DNA from: Bacillus sp. V3B
GTDB lineage: Bacteria; Bacillota; Bacilli; Bacillales; Cytobacillaceae
Length of the DNA: 64,000 nt
Direction of reading: 5' to 3'
NCBI RefSeq assembly: GCF_024494465.1
Contig: NZ_JAETXM010000017.1
Span: 1 to 64,000 of the forward strand
Shown here in pieces: positions 31,895 to 41,871 of the stretch. The position numbers were made by a program, and so were the translations under genes. Numbering within the stretch: position 1 is the stretch's first letter; every line of letters begins with the position of its first letter. The notes below the pieces were generated by a model. That model saw nothing but the letters and a program-made list of their open reading frames with translations, was not told the DNA's origin and made no database searches.

Positions 31895-34300
31895 TTGTCT
31901 CTGCTACACTGGGCTATTGTTTCACCATTTATCTTTGCGATAATGGTGCCAATTGTTTATAAGTATTTTCGCAAGATCCACACAGGTTGGTTTATCCTGC
32001 CATTGCCCATTCTGTTGTTTAGTTATTTTCTATCCTTTCTATCCAACACAAGAGAAAATCAAGTAACAAGTGAAACTCTCACATGGATTCCCTCTTTAGG
32101 AATTGATTTTACCGTAAAAGTGGATGGACTTGGTCTATTATTCACCCTCCTAATCACTGGAATCGGTTCACTTGTCGTACTCTATTCCATTTATTATTTA
32201 GGAAAAAATAAAGAAAAGCTAAACACCTTTTACACCTATTTATTACTATTTATGGGTGCAATGCTAGGAGTAGTTTTATCCGACAACTTAATTGTGCTCT
32301 ATTTATTTTGGGAATTAACTAGCTTCTCATCTTTCTTCTTAATTGGATTTTGGTACGACCGGGAAAAGTCACGTTATGGGGCACAAAAATCAATGCTGAT
32401 TACCGTGTTTGGTGGCTTATGTATGCTTGGGGGAATCATTCTTCTCTATTTAATGACAGGTACATATAGACTATCAGAAATCATCAGTTTAGTATCACCT
32501 GAACTTTTCGAACATTACCTGTTTATTCCTGCTATGATATTCATTTTATTGGGTGCCTTTACAAAATCTGCTCAATTCCCATTTCATATTTGGTTACCTG
32601 ATGCAATGGAAGCACCTACTCCTGTCAGTGCCTATTTACACTCGGCAACAATGGTAAAAGCAGGAATCTACTTAGTTGCCAGATTCACTCCATTTTTTGG
32701 GGAAAGTCCAGTATGGTTTTGGCTTGTTTCTGGTGTTGGACTCTTGACACTATTCTGGGGTTCTTTTAATGCTGTAAAACAAACCGATTTAAAAAGTATT
32801 CTTGCGTTTTCAACAGTAAGCCAACTTGGTATGATTATGTCCTTGCTTGGTGTTGGATCTGCTGCTTTACATTTTGAATCGATCCCTGATAGCTATTTCA
32901 CAGTTGCTACAACAGCTGCGATCTTTCACCTATTTAATCACGCTACATTTAAAGGTAGTTTATTTATGGTCGTTGGGATTATTGACCATGAAACAGGTAC
33001 ACGAGATATACGAAAGCTAGGCGGTTTAATGACCTTTATGCCGATTACTTTTACGCTTTCTATCATTGGCGCTTTTTCAATGGCTGGATTACCGCCTTTT
33101 AATGGATTTTTAAGTAAAGAAATGTTTTTCACTGGAATGGTTCGTGTACAGGAAATGGGTCTATTCAATTTAGAGACTTGGGGAATCCTTTTCCCAATCA
33201 TTGCATGGATTGCTAGTATCTTCACATTCGTCTATAGCATGGTTCTTGTATTTAAACCATTCACAGGAAAATATCAACCAGAAAAACTGGAGAAGAAACC
33301 ACATGAAGCACCATTAGGAATGCTGATTTCACCGATTATTTTAGCTTCCTTAGTGATTATTATTTTCTTCTTTCCTGACTTGTTGTCAGAGTCAATCATT
33401 GCGCCAGCTATGGCATCAATCTTGCCAAGTCTCCTTTCGGGGACAGAAACATTCCATGTTCACATCTCTGCTTGGCATGGATTTACAATTGAACTTTTCA
33501 TGACCATTGGTGTAGTGGCACTAGGAACGATTCTTTTCCTTACAAGGGAGAAATGGAAACAGGTTTACAACATTTTCCCTGAAAAATTGGCATTCAATCG
33601 TTTATACAATGGCCTAATCGAGTCATCTCAGCGTTTGTCACATACTTTTACGAATATGTATATGAATGGATCTATTCGCTCCTATCTTATCTATATATTC
33701 GCCTTTTTCACTGTCATCTTAGCAACAACACTTGCTGTTAAGGATGCCTTTACAGTAAATACGACTAATTTAGCACCTATTGGCGTCTATGAAGTGTTGC
33801 TGTCGTTGTTAATTGTAATTGGATGTATCGCTATTTTGTTCGCAAAATCTCGCTTAACATCTATTATTTTATTAGGTGCTGTTGGATATACCGTTTCACT
33901 CTTTTATGTCCTATTCCGTGCTCCCGATTTGGCCTTAACCCAGCTTGTTATTGAGACTGTTTCGGTTGCCTTGTTCTTGCTTTGTTTCTACCACTTACCG
34001 AAAAAACGAAACGAGGAAAGAATTCGTTTTAAATTAACGAATTTACTCATTTCAATTGGAGTCGGTACGATGGTCACGCTTATTGCTCTATCCGCACATA
34101 GCAATAAATTATTTGATTCGATCTCTCAGTACTATGTTGAAAATACGTATACAGAAGCTGCTGGAAAAAACATGGTTAATGTCATCCTTGTTGATTTCCG
34201 TGGTTTTGATACAATGTTTGAAATTACTGTACTAGCTATCGCGGCCATTGGGATTTTCTCAATGATTAGACTTCGTCTGGCAGGGAGGAAAGAACGATGA
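31895..34300 (+). CDS. mrpA: Na+/H+ antiporter subunit MrpA
   Basis: An 801-residue polytopic subunit related to NuoL of complex I, with an MrpB-like C-terminal part. Key features: FWELTSFSSFFLIGFWY (conserved Glu), KSAQFPFHIWLPDAMEAPTPVSAYLHSATMVKAGIYL with the proton-path Lys, HLFNHATFKGSLFM and GLPPFNGFLSKE. It forms part of the multi-subunit antiporter that exports Na+ in exchange for protons at high pH. TTG start with AAGGAGG seven bases upstream. First gene of mrpABCDEFG; its stop overlaps the mrpB start by four bases. Confidence 0.96.
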   Translation: MSLLHWAIVSPFIFAIMVPIVYKYFRKIHTGWFILPLPILLFSYFLSFLSNTRENQVTSETLTWIPSLGIDFTVKVDGLGLLFTLLITGIGSLVVLYSIYYLGKNKEKLNTFYTYLLLFMGAMLGVVLSDNLIVLYLFWELTSFSSFFLIGFWYDREKSRYGAQKSMLITVFGGLCMLGGIILLYLMTGTYRLSEIISLVSPELFEHYLFIPAMIFILLGAFTKSAQFPFHIWLPDAMEAPTPVSAYLHSATMVKAGIYLVARFTPFFGESPVWFWLVSGVGLLTLFWGSFNAVKQTDLKSILAFSTVSQLGMIMSLLGVGSAALHFESIPDSYFTVATTAAIFHLFNHATFKGSLFMVVGIIDHETGTRDIRKLGGLMTFMPITFTLSIIGAFSMAGLPPFNGFLSKEMFFTGMVRVQEMGLFNLETWGILFPIIAWIASIFTFVYSMVLVFKPFTGKYQPEKLEKKPHEAPLGMLISPIILASLVIIIFFFPDLLSESIIAPAMASILPSLLSGTETFHVHISAWHGFTIELFMTIGVVALGTILFLTREKWKQVYNIFPEKLAFNRLYNGLIESSQRLSHTFTNMYMNGSIRSYLIYIFAFFTVILATTLAVKDAFTVNTTNLAPIGVYEVLLSLLIVIGCIAILFAKSRLTSIILLGAVGYTVSLFYVLFRAPDLALTQLVIETVSVALFLLCFYHLPKKRNEERIRFKLTNLLISIGVGTMVTLIALSAHSNKLFDSISQYYVENTYTEAAGKNMVNVILVDFRGFDTMFEITVLAIAAIGIFSMIRLRLAGRKER

Positions 34301-34722
34301 AAACAAATGATATTATTCTACAAGCCTGCACAAAAATCGTTCTGTTTATCATTATTCTTTTCTCGGTTCATATGTTTTTCGCTGGTCATTATGAGCCAGG
34401 AGGAGGATTTATTGGCGGCCTTATGACGTCAGGTGCACTTGTCTTATTAATGCTGGCGTTTGATATGAGAACCATTAAAAAGATTTTACCGATTGATTAT
34501 AAAATTTTAACAGCGATTGGCTTATTGTTTGCGGTCGGAACAGCCGCAGGTGCACTGTTTTTCAATGTTCCGTTTTTAACTCATGCATTTGGTCATGTCG
34601 ATTTACCTATCTTAGGAGATACTTCACTCCATACGGCAACACTGTTTGATTTAGGTGTTTATTTTGTTGTTATTGGTGTGACGATGACCATTATTCAAAC
34701 GATAGGGGAGGATGGTGAATAA
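34297..34722 (+). CDS. mrpB: Na+/H+ antiporter subunit MrpB
   Basis: A 141-residue membrane protein with four hydrophobic segments. The family motif [12 protein letters not shown] is intact. Its ATG overlaps the mrpA stop (ATGA) and its TAATG overlaps mrpC by one base. All seven Mrp subunits are needed for antiport in bacilli. Confidence 0.95.
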   Translation: MKTNDIILQACTKIVLFIIILFSVHMFFAGHYEPGGGFIGGLMTSGALVLLMLAFDMRTIKKILPIDYKILTAIGLLFAVGTAAGALFFNVPFLTHAFGHVDLPILGDTSLHTATLFDLGVYFVVIGVTMTIIQTIGEDGE

Positions 34723-35063
34723 TGGAGATTTTAATGGCTATTGTCATTGGCGTGTTATTCATGTCAGCCACTTATTTAATGCTTTCAAAAAGTCTTTTAC
34801 GTATCATTGTTGGTACGGGACTATTAAGCCATGGCGCCCATTTGTTACTTCTAACGATGGGTGGCTTAAAAAAAGGAGCAGCTCCACTTTTAGGTGAACA
34901 GGCTTCCTCCTATGCCGATCCTATTCCACAAGCGCTAATCTTAACGGCTATTGTTATAAGTTTCGGCGTTACCGCCTTTTTCCTTGTTCTTGCTTATCGA
35001 ACCTATCAAGAGCTTGGGACAGACAATACTGAACGATTGAGAGGAACAGAAGGAAATGATTAA
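34722..35063 (+). CDS. mrpC: Na+/H+ antiporter subunit MrpC
   Basis: A 113-residue homologue of complex I NuoK with three hydrophobic segments. [18 protein letters not shown] and the conserved [17 protein letters not shown] are present. Overlaps mrpB by one base and mrpD by eight bases. Confidence 0.95.
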   Translation: MEILMAIVIGVLFMSATYLMLSKSLLRIIVGTGLLSHGAHLLLLTMGGLKKGAAPLLGEQASSYADPIPQALILTAIVISFGVTAFFLVLAYRTYQELGTDNTERLRGTEGND

Positions 35064-36540
35064 TTTTTTAATACTACCGATAATAGTCCCTTTATTGACG
35101 GGAATCCTTTTGCTCTTTCTCGCTCGGCATATAACCGCTCAGCGTTGGGTTTCCGCTCTTTCATCACTTGTAACAGTCATCATCTCAGTATTATTAGTCC
35201 AAAAGGTACATCTAGACGGGGTTCAAACCCTTAATCTAGGTAGTTGGGAAGCACCTTTTGGTATCACACTTGTTTCAGATATGCTTTCTGCCCTACTTGT
35301 GTTGACAACAAGCATTGTTGCTTTTGCTTGTATCATTCACTCCTTTTCTAGTATTGGAAAGGATAGGGAAAAGTTTTACTACTATGCACTCGTGCAATTT
35401 TTGATCGTAGGAGTAAATGGGGCCTTCACAACAGGAGATATTTTCAACCTATTTGTCTTCTTCGAAGTGATGCTCATGTCATCTTATGTATTACTTGTAC
35501 TTGGAGGCACGAAAATACAATTACGAGAAACGATTAAATACATTCTTGTCAATGTCATTTCATCTGCGCTCTTTGTTGTTGCCGTTGGTTACCTTTATTC
35601 CGTTATTGGTTCATTGAATATGGCACATATCTCAAGTCGGATTAGTGAAGCTGGACAAACGGGAATTATCACCACGATTGCCATAATGTTCTTAATTGTA
35701 TTTGGCTTAAAAGGGGCAATCTTCCCATTATTTTTCTGGCTTCCGGGTTCCTATTATGCTCCACCAGCTCCTGTTATGGCTTTATTTGGTGCCCTACTGA
35801 CAAAAGTCGGTGTCTATTCAATTATGAGAACGTACAGCCTTTTCTTTCATCAGGATCAAGGGTTTACTCACCAAGTTCTTAGTGTACTAGCATTATTAAC
35901 GATTGTATTCGGAGTTATTGGAGCAATTGCCTATTCGGATATAAAGAAAATCGTTATTTATAATATTATTGCTGCTGTCGGTGTCATATTGTTCGGTTTT
36001 GCGGTGATGTCACCAGACTCCCTTTCAGGAAGTATTTATTATATTGTTCACGATATGATTATAAAAGCAGCATTGTTCTTACTCATTGGGATTATAATCA
36101 AAATTACGGGAACAAGTGATTTAAATCAATTTAGTGGATTAATTAAACGCTATCCTGGGCTAGCGTGGACCTTTTTTCTTGCAGCTGTTTCTCTAGCTGG
36201 TATTCCACCATTGAGCGGTTTTTTTGGAAAACTATTAATTATCCAAGGTGGATTTAGCGAAGGATTTTACTGGGGTGCCGTCATTGTCCTACTATCTAGC
36301 TTGCTCATTTTATTTTCCATCATGAAAATTTTTATTAACGGCTTTTGGGGTACTCCACGTTCTTATCAAGGAGAAGATAAGGTTCCAGTGAAAACGTTAT
36401 TAATCGCACCGATCATACTGGTTATATTATCTGTTTTAATGGGTGTAGGTTCTGAGACGATCTATCCTTATATCTCACAAGCTACCGATACTCTATTAAA
36501 CCCTGACATCTACATTGATGCCGTAATAAAGGAGTGGTGA
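35056..36540 (+). CDS. mrpD: Na+/H+ antiporter subunit MrpD
   Basis: A 494-residue NuoM/NuoN-type subunit with about fourteen hydrophobic segments. [20 protein letters not shown] with the essential Glu, [21 protein letters not shown] with the proton-path Lys, [13 protein letters not shown], and [15 protein letters not shown] are present. It carries out proton translocation together with MrpA. Overlaps both neighbours. Confidence 0.96.
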   Translation: MINFLILPIIVPLLTGILLLFLARHITAQRWVSALSSLVTVIISVLLVQKVHLDGVQTLNLGSWEAPFGITLVSDMLSALLVLTTSIVAFACIIHSFSSIGKDREKFYYYALVQFLIVGVNGAFTTGDIFNLFVFFEVMLMSSYVLLVLGGTKIQLRETIKYILVNVISSALFVVAVGYLYSVIGSLNMAHISSRISEAGQTGIITTIAIMFLIVFGLKGAIFPLFFWLPGSYYAPPAPVMALFGALLTKVGVYSIMRTYSLFFHQDQGFTHQVLSVLALLTIVFGVIGAIAYSDIKKIVIYNIIAAVGVILFGFAVMSPDSLSGSIYYIVHDMIIKAALFLLIGIIIKITGTSDLNQFSGLIKRYPGLAWTFFLAAVSLAGIPPLSGFFGKLLIIQGGFSEGFYWGAVIVLLSSLLILFSIMKIFINGFWGTPRSYQGEDKVPVKTLLIAPIILVILSVLMGVGSETIYPYISQATDTLLNPDIYIDAVIKEW

Positions 36541-36542
36541 GG

Positions 36543-37019
36543 ATGGCATTTCAAATTTCATTAAATTTTTTCTTAGCTTTTACTTGGATGTTTTTAAAAA
36601 ATTCATATGATCCAATCACATTTTTTTATGGTTTTTTAACAGGGTTGATTATCATTTTTGTTTTTAGACGTTTCTTTTCAGCACGATTTTATTTAAAACC
36701 AGTGTTCGCGATCATTCATTTGCTGCTGGTTTTTATAAAAGAAGTTATTCTTTCTAATGTTGCCATTTTAAAGATCGTGTTAAAACCAAAATTCGATATG
36801 AAGCCTGGTATTTTTGCCTTACCTATCGAGGTGACAAAAGAATGGGAAATACTTGTTTTATCGAGTATGATTACCTTAACACCTGGTACGCTCGTTATTA
36901 AAGTATCTGATGATAATAAAATTTTATATATACATGCGATGGATATTCCTGATGTCGAAGAATCGATTAATGACATTAAGAATTCATTTGAGAGGCTAAT
37001 CAAGGAGGTGAGTCGATAA
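36543..37019 (+). CDS. mrpE: Na+/H+ antiporter subunit MrpE
   Basis: A 158-residue subunit, the same length as in B. subtilis when started at ATG 36543, with AAAGGAG upstream; GTG 36534 and 36537 are also in frame. Two N-terminal hydrophobic segments, then a soluble part with LSSMITLTPGTLVIKVS. Ends in TAATG shared with mrpF. Confidence 0.93.
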   Translation: MAFQISLNFFLAFTWMFLKNSYDPITFFYGFLTGLIIIFVFRRFFSARFYLKPVFAIIHLLLVFIKEVILSNVAILKIVLKPKFDMKPGIFALPIEVTKEWEILVLSSMITLTPGTLVIKVSDDNKILYIHAMDIPDVEESINDIKNSFERLIKEVSR

Positions 37020-37306
37020 TGTTGGAAATAGTTGTGAACATCGCTCTCCTAGTTATAGCAATTGCCATGGTTTGCTTAATTTATAGAGTCATTAAAGGAC
37101 CAACTATGCCGGACCGTGTCATCGCCCTTGATGCAATCGGAATTAACCTTGTCGCCATTATTGCGCTCGTATCCATTATGTTAAAAACGAGTGCCTTTCT
37201 CGATATCATTTTACTAGTTGCCATTCTTGCTTTTATTGGTACAGTAACCTTTTCAAAATATCTTGAAAAGGGGGTTATCGTTGAACATGATCGAAGAAAT
37301 CGTTAG
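37019..37306 (+). CDS. mrpF: Na+/H+ antiporter subunit MrpF
   Basis: A 95-residue membrane protein with three hydrophobic segments. The family motif GPTMPDRVIALDAIGIN with its Asp residues implicated in Na+ or cholate transport is present. Start overlaps the mrpE stop; its 3' end overlaps mrpG by 26 bases. Confidence 0.94.
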   Translation: MLEIVVNIALLVIAIAMVCLIYRVIKGPTMPDRVIALDAIGINLVAIIALVSIMLKTSAFLDIILLVAILAFIGTVTFSKYLEKGVIVEHDRRNR

Positions 37307-37667
37307 AGTAGTCGTTGTCATTCTGATTATTGTTGGGGCATTTTTAAATTTGGTATCTGCAGTTGGTGTACTTAGACTTCCTGATGTATATACAAGAAAC
37401 CATGCAGCATCTAAAGCAGCAACACTTGGTATTGTATCCATTTTACTTGCAACCTTCCTCTATTACTACGTTGAGGTTGGACATTTCAATGCAAGATTGA
37501 TTCTTGCGATGGTGTTCCTCTTTATTACTTCTCCTGTGGCGGGACATCTTATTAATAGAGCCGCTTATAACTCAGGAGTTAAATTATGGGACAAAAGTGT
37601 ACAAGATGATCTAAAAAAAGAGATGCAGCAGAATAGTAAACCTAAACGAATGAAACTTAGTAAGTAA
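37281..37667 (+). CDS. mrpG: Na+/H+ antiporter subunit MrpG
   Basis: About 128 residues, three hydrophobic segments, family motif GVLRLPDVYTRNHAASKAATLG. TTG 37281 lies six bases after AAAGGGGG and is preferred; TTG 37263 would be upstream of that site, and ATG 37287 is the alternative. Last gene of the operon, followed by a strong terminator. Confidence 0.92.
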   Translation: MNMIEEIVRVVVVILIIVGAFLNLVSAVGVLRLPDVYTRNHAASKAATLGIVSILLATFLYYYVEVGHFNARLILAMVFLFITSPVAGHLINRAAYNSGVKLWDKSVQDDLKKEMQQNSKPKRMKLSK

Positions 37668-37708
37668 TAAAAGACCAGATAGACTATTAACCTCTATCTG
37701 GTCTTTTG
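37668..37708 (+). terminator. Terminator of the mrp operon
   Basis: AAAAGACCAGATAGA pairs with TCTATCTGGTCTTTT around a loop of 11 bases. Confidence 0.9.
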
Positions 37709-37741
37709 CTATGTATCCTTCATTTGATTAACGATAGATCT

Positions 37742-38122
37742 TTATTTAGTAATAATTCCTATTGTACAGCGTGAAATACAGATTAATTGATCCCTTTCAT
37801 CCTTAATTTTAATTTCCCATACCATCGTCGTTCTCCCTCTATGGATCACTTCACCAACAGCTGTCACGATTCCATCTCTTTTTCCCTTCACATGGTTGGC
37901 ATTAATCTCGAGTCCTACGGTCGCTTCTGTTTCTTTATCAATCATTTCAAAAGCACCTACGCTCGCAACCGTTTCAGCTAAGGCTACGCTTGCACCACCA
38001 TGTAAGAGTCCAAATGGTTGACGTGTTCTGTCATCCACCGGCATGGTGGCCACTACTCTTCCCTCTTCGATTTTGATTAATTCAATCCCCAAGGAATGGA
38101 GTAACGTCTTTTCTAGATTCAT
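37742..38122 (-). CDS. yuxO: Hotdog-fold acyl-CoA thioesterase (YuxO/MenI)
   Basis: A 126-residue PaaI-type thioesterase. The active-site segment PFGLLHGGASVALAETVAS, then GLEINANHVKG and the C-terminal strand are typical. In B. subtilis YuxO is the proposed 1,4-dihydroxy-2-naphthoyl-CoA hydrolase of menaquinone synthesis. ATG 38122 follows GGAGGGG at eight bases; GTG 38146 lies upstream of that site. It sits beside the mrp operon as in B. subtilis, but no comA follows. Confidence 0.9.
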   Translation of the reverse strand: MNLEKTLLHSLGIELIKIEEGRVVATMPVDDRTRQPFGLLHGGASVALAETVASVGAFEMIDKETEATVGLEINANHVKGKRDGIVTAVGEVIHRGRTTMVWEIKIKDERDQLICISRCTIGIITK

Positions 38123-38308
38123 CTGATCATCCCCTCCCCATAACACTTATAATAAAGAGTAACCGTATATCCTTTCTATATATTCTATTTCCACGCCAAG
38201 CTATTTTACACCTCTTGTAACGTCTTTAAATCTTTATTAAACATAGGAAAGGCAGTATCATTCATATAGTAAAAAGGAATAAATAAAAACGTGAAAGGGT
38301 GAAGAAGT

Positions 38309-38716
38309 ATGTACCCCTATAATCTAGCTTCACACCATTACTATCCCCCTCACATTCATTATCAACATGCCTATCCCACTAATCCCTATTACCCAGCCTA
38401 CTCTCCATACCGCAATGTTCCCAAAGTTGACCCCACTATGTTTATGAATTCAGCACGACAAACGAAAGGATTACTAAAGAATGCAGATTTGATTTTGGAA
38501 AAGTTAGCCCATTCACAACAACTTTCATTGGATATCATGAATGCTGCGCAGGAATCTAAACATGATAAAGTAAATGAATTGATCAAATCAACCGGAATAG
38601 AAAAAATTTCAGAAGTTTCCTACACGCCAAATGGCTTAATTATAACCTTTACTGATAAACCAAATAATATCGACTGCTGTCATCTCATTCTAAAAGTCCG
38701 CTGGGCTATGCCTTAA
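38309..38716 (+). CDS. yuzC: Tyr/Pro/His-rich spore-associated protein (YuzC-like)
   Basis: A 135-residue protein. The first 45 residues are rich in Tyr, Pro and His (ASHHYYPPHIHYQHAYPTNP), as in coat-associated proteins. Residues 45-135 form a conserved helical and strand part (QTKGLLKNADLILEKLAHSQ, LIKSTGIEKISEVSYTPNGL, DCCHLILKVRW). This matches my memory of B. subtilis YuzC, described as spore-coat associated. A CATATAGTA at 38263-38271 fits the sigma-K -10 pattern CATANNNTA, without a convincing -35. GAAAGGGTGAAG precedes the ATG. In B. subtilis comQXPA and degQ stand between yuxO and yuzC; here there are only 186 bases. Confidence 0.7.
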   Translation: MYPYNLASHHYYPPHIHYQHAYPTNPYYPAYSPYRNVPKVDPTMFMNSARQTKGLLKNADLILEKLAHSQQLSLDIMNAAQESKHDKVNELIKSTGIEKISEVSYTPNGLIITFTDKPNNIDCCHLILKVRWAMP

Positions 38717-38811
38717 AGAAGAATATAAGGTTTATTTCTTTTGAATTTCTCCTTTCATGTTATCTATGATTTTCAACCATTATATCCAAAATTTATTAAA
38801 GAAAGGAAAAT

Positions 38812-38849
38812 TACTAAAAAAAACTCTCAATATGAGAGTTTTTTAGTAA
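38812..38849 (-). terminator. Terminator of the Gly/Tyr-rich gene
   Basis: ACTAAAAAAAACTCTC pairs with GAGAGTTTTTTAGT, overlapping the minus-strand stop codon. Confidence 0.75.
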
Positions 38850-39037
38850 TAGGGACTACCGTAATATGGTGGATACATTGGATATGGTTGATAATAAACT
38901 GGTGGATATGGATACAGGTACGGACGTGGACGCAGATTCGTCAATGCTCCGCCTAAAAACCCTCCCAATAATCCACCGACAAACGGAGCCGCAAAGAATA
39001 CTCGTTGATCTTGATGAGAATTTCTATATCTATACAC
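38843..39037 (-). CDS. Small Gly/Tyr/Pro-rich protein, unknown (possibly spore surface)
   Basis: A 64-residue protein with a glycine-zipper-like hydrophobic core (FVGGLLGGFLGGAL) and a Tyr/Pro-rich tail (PRPYLYPYPPVYYQPYP). GTG start with AAGGAGGT eight bases upstream and an overlapping terminator argue for a real gene. Similar short proteins are common in bacilli and often spore-associated, but no function is established from sequence. Convergent with the yuzC-like gene. Confidence 0.7.
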   Translation of the reverse strand: MYRYRNSHQDQRVFFAAPFVGGLLGGFLGGALTNLRPRPYLYPYPPVYYQPYPMYPPYYGSPYY

Positions 39038-39286
39038 TCGGATTTACCTCCTTATTTATCCTGCATACTACTTCATATGCAAGCAAGAACCATTTCGAGT
39101 GGGCAAGCGTCTAACCTACGCTAAAAGATTTAGTCGCATTACCTAAAAAAGGCCCTAGCTATGCAGCGTAATAAAAAGTCACTTTCTAAAAACATGAATA
39201 AATATTATAAGAAAAGTCACTTTCCTTGACTACATCATCTATTTAACTGATATAGTTAAAGTGATTGCAGCTGGAGGTGTTTACCT

Positions 39287-39550
39287 ATGAATGGATTGCT
39301 CCAAAAAATACTTAAAAAAGATAAAAAAAGAAAAATTGAATTTTGTCAAAATAATCTTGATAAATTTATAGATAAAGAATCCATTCCTCTTTTTCAAACA
39401 TTTATCAATAGTGAACATGTTTCCATGAAAGAATATACATGCTTAAGTGAGTGTGAACTATGTGCAGCGAAACCTTATGCAAAAGTAAATGGAGAAATAG
39501 TTAGTGCAGAAAATTCGAAGGAACTTATAGACAAGCTAAAGCTTATATAA
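39287..39550 (+). CDS. DUF1450 protein (YuzB paralogue)
   Basis: An 87-residue protein with the DUF1450 pattern: IEFCQNN near the start, CLSECELCAAKPYAKVNGEI, and a final helix. The Cys pattern (one Cys, then CxxxCxxC) resembles thioredoxin-like [2Fe-2S] proteins. A second family member, yuzB, is at 49340-49579. Start has CTGGAGGTG seven bases upstream. Function unknown; metal or Fe-S binding is inferred. Confidence 0.85.
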   Translation: MNGLLQKILKKDKKRKIEFCQNNLDKFIDKESIPLFQTFINSEHVSMKEYTCLSECELCAAKPYAKVNGEIVSAENSKELIDKLKLI

Positions 39551-39555
39551 AGAAA

Positions 39556-39585
39556 AGGAGGAAAATTAGCTCCTCCCCCTTCTTC
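39556..39585. terminator. Hairpin between the DUF1450 gene and pepA
   Basis: AGGAGGA pairs with TCCTCCC around AAATTAGC; on the minus strand it is followed by CTTTTCTTT after pepA. Confidence 0.6.
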
Positions 39586-39588
39586 CTA

Positions 39589-41094
39589 TTATTTGTTTGT
39601 TTCAAACCGCTCAACAAGCAAAGCTAATGTTCTAGTCATTACGCCGGTTGCACCTGATGGTCCTAGATTGCTCACCTTTTTAGTCGTCGCTGTCCCTGCA
39701 ATGTCAAGATGAACCCATGGAGTATCTTCAGCAAATTCTCCGATAAACGCACCAGCCATAATTGCGTGCCCTTCACTACCTGGAGAGTTGTTCAAATCAG
39801 CAATTGGACTATTCCTTACTCGCTCTTTATCACGTTCAAAAATCGGCAAACGCCATATTGGCTCCCCTGCCTCAAAAGAAGCTTCCAGTACTTGTTCAAA
39901 CCATTCCTCATTATTTGTCATGGCACCCGTTGTTTCCGTGCCAAGTGCCGTAATGATCCCGCCTGTTAATGTCGCAATATCCACAAGATAGTTCGCTCCG
40001 TGATGCTTTGCATATGTAACCGCATCTGCAAGGACAAGCCGACCTTCTGCATCGGTGTTCAAGACTTCGATGGTTTTACCACTCATTGATGTAATGACAT
40101 CATCAGGTTTAAAGGCTTGCCCGCTAATCATATTATCAGTAGATGGGATAACAGCAACCACATTTTGTTCTGGTTTCAACTCCCCAATGATTTCCATTGC
40201 CCCAAGGACAGACGCTGCACCTCCCATATCGGTTTTCATTCCGACAATTCCAGCCTTCGTCTTGATTGAGTATCCGCCTGTATCAAAGGTAATCCCTTTT
40301 CCTACTAGACCAATGACATCTTTCCATTCATCTTTTCCCTGATACTTTAAAACAATCATTTTCGGTAGCTCACTTGACCCTTGATTAACCGCTAATAACG
40401 CTCCCATACCAAGCTTTAACATCTCTTCTTTTTCTAAAATTTCAACCTCAAAATCATATTTGGCCCCTAATTCTTTTGCATAATACGCCATATCGGTTGC
40501 AGTAAGTAAATTTCCAGGAAGGTTCACAAGCGTACGGGCAGAATTGGTCCCTTTTCCATATGCATCACCAACTGTTAATGAAGCCATGATTTCTTCTTCA
40601 TCAACCTCTTCAGAATAAACGGCAAGATGATCAATTCTTTTTTCCGGTTCATTTGATTTTTGTTTATACCCTTCAAATTGATAGGTTGATAAAACAAATG
40701 CTTCACTTAACGCATGTGCAGCATCCAACGCATCAATGTTTTCGGTAGTAAACGAATCTAAATAAATAGAAGTCTCTTCAAGTTTTTCCTTTTTTATCGT
40801 TTTAAAAACAGCTCCATATGCTTCACGAAGTACCTCAAATGAGTAGTTCTTTTCTTTGCCAAGTCCAACAAAATAAAGGCGTTTACTAGCCAGTTGACCA
40901 AATGTATGTATTTTAGAAATACTGTTTTTCCGAGCTGATATGTCACCGCTTTTCACTAATTCAGTCAATCCACCAGAAAAAGCTTTATCGACGGGAAATA
41001 GATCGCCAGCAAATTTGAGAGGCTTGTCAAACAATCCAATAATCAAGCTTTCATGTGCCACTGCAAACGGCTTTTCTTTATGAACAGAAAACAT
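39589..41094 (-). CDS. pepA: Leucyl aminopeptidase, M17 (PepA/YuiE)
   Basis: A 501-residue cytosolic metallopeptidase releasing N-terminal residues from peptides. The catalytic domain has [16 protein letters not shown] (Lys and Asp ligands), [15 protein letters not shown] and the signature [13 protein letters not shown] with two metal ligands and the catalytic Arg. The less conserved N-terminal 170 residues are usual. Matches yuiE, next to yuiD, in B. subtilis. Confidence 0.95.
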   Translation of the reverse strand: MFSVHKEKPFAVAHESLIIGLFDKPLKFAGDLFPVDKAFSGGLTELVKSGDISARKNSISKIHTFGQLASKRLYFVGLGKEKNYSFEVLREAYGAVFKTIKKEKLEETSIYLDSFTTENIDALDAAHALSEAFVLSTYQFEGYKQKSNEPEKRIDHLAVYSEEVDEEEIMASLTVGDAYGKGTNSARTLVNLPGNLLTATDMAYYAKELGAKYDFEVEILEKEEMLKLGMGALLAVNQGSSELPKMIVLKYQGKDEWKDVIGLVGKGITFDTGGYSIKTKAGIVGMKTDMGGAASVLGAMEIIGELKPEQNVVAVIPSTDNMISGQAFKPDDVITSMSGKTIEVLNTDAEGRLVLADAVTYAKHHGANYLVDIATLTGGIITALGTETTGAMTNNEEWFEQVLEASFEAGEPIWRLPIFERDKERVRNSPIADLNNSPGSEGHAIMAGAFIGEFAEDTPWVHLDIAGTATTKKVSNLGPSGATGVMTRTLALLVERFETNK

Positions 41095-41251
41095 CGTATT
41101 ACCTCCTTCATTTCATATCATCATTATAGCCTAAGAAAGAATAAGATTTCGACCTTTGTATTATCTTATAATTACTAGCAAATCTCGCAGCATATTGCTA
41201 AAATAAAACATACAAAACATTTAAAATAACAATAGGAAGGTCAAACTAAAC

Positions 41252-41728
41252 ATGAATTTGTTAGATAATTTTCCGCTTTGGGCTTCATTGGCAGCGATCT
41301 TTTTTGCCCAATTTGTTAAAGTCCCCATTCAGTTTATTGCCACAAAAAAGCTCGACTGGTCATTGCTTACAAGTACAGGCGGCATGCCAAGCTCCCACTC
41401 AGCAGCAGTTACAGCCTTGTCAACAGGGGTCGCCCTTGAAACAGGCTTACATTCGCCTCTATTTGCCGTCTCAGCCGTATTCGCCATTATTACAATGTTT
41501 GATGCATCAGGGGTCAGAAGACAGGCCGGAGAACAAGCCATCGTTCTTAATCAATTGGTTGCAGACTTTAATAAACTTTTTGAAGATGCCATGAGCTGGC
41601 AGCAAAAACCTCAGCATGAAAAACAGAAGGAGTTAAAAGAGCTTCTTGGCCATAAACCGATCGAAGTATTTTTTGGTGGCTTAACCGGCATCATCCTAAC
41701 GTTAGTTTTACACTATTTCTTCCAGTGA
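41252..41728 (+). CDS. yuiD: Divergent PAP2/DUF212 membrane protein (YuiD)
   Basis: A 158-residue protein with three or four hydrophobic segments. The phosphatase-like signature GGMPSSHSAAVTALSTGVAL, and FDASGVRRQAGEQA are conserved in DUF212. The substrate is unknown, possibly a lipid phosphate. Divergent from pepA; own terminator at 41759. Confidence 0.92.
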   Translation: MNLLDNFPLWASLAAIFFAQFVKVPIQFIATKKLDWSLLTSTGGMPSSHSAAVTALSTGVALETGLHSPLFAVSAVFAIITMFDASGVRRQAGEQAIVLNQLVADFNKLFEDAMSWQQKPQHEKQKELKELLGHKPIEVFFGGLTGIILTLVLHYFFQ

Positions 41729-41758
41729 TAACAACATGAGATATAACCAAGCGAATCA

Positions 41759-41797
41759 TTAAGAAAGCAAATCCTTTTAGAGGATTTGCTTTCTTAA
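41759..41797 (+). terminator. Terminator of yuiD
   Basis: TAAGAAAGCAAATCCT pairs with AGGATTTGCTTTCTTA around a 5-base loop. Confidence 0.85.
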
Positions 41798-41871
41798 TAT
41801 CTATCAATTTTGCAAGAGTACTCCTTCTTCAAATATTCATTAGAAAATGAAGTGTAGGAAGCCTTTATACA

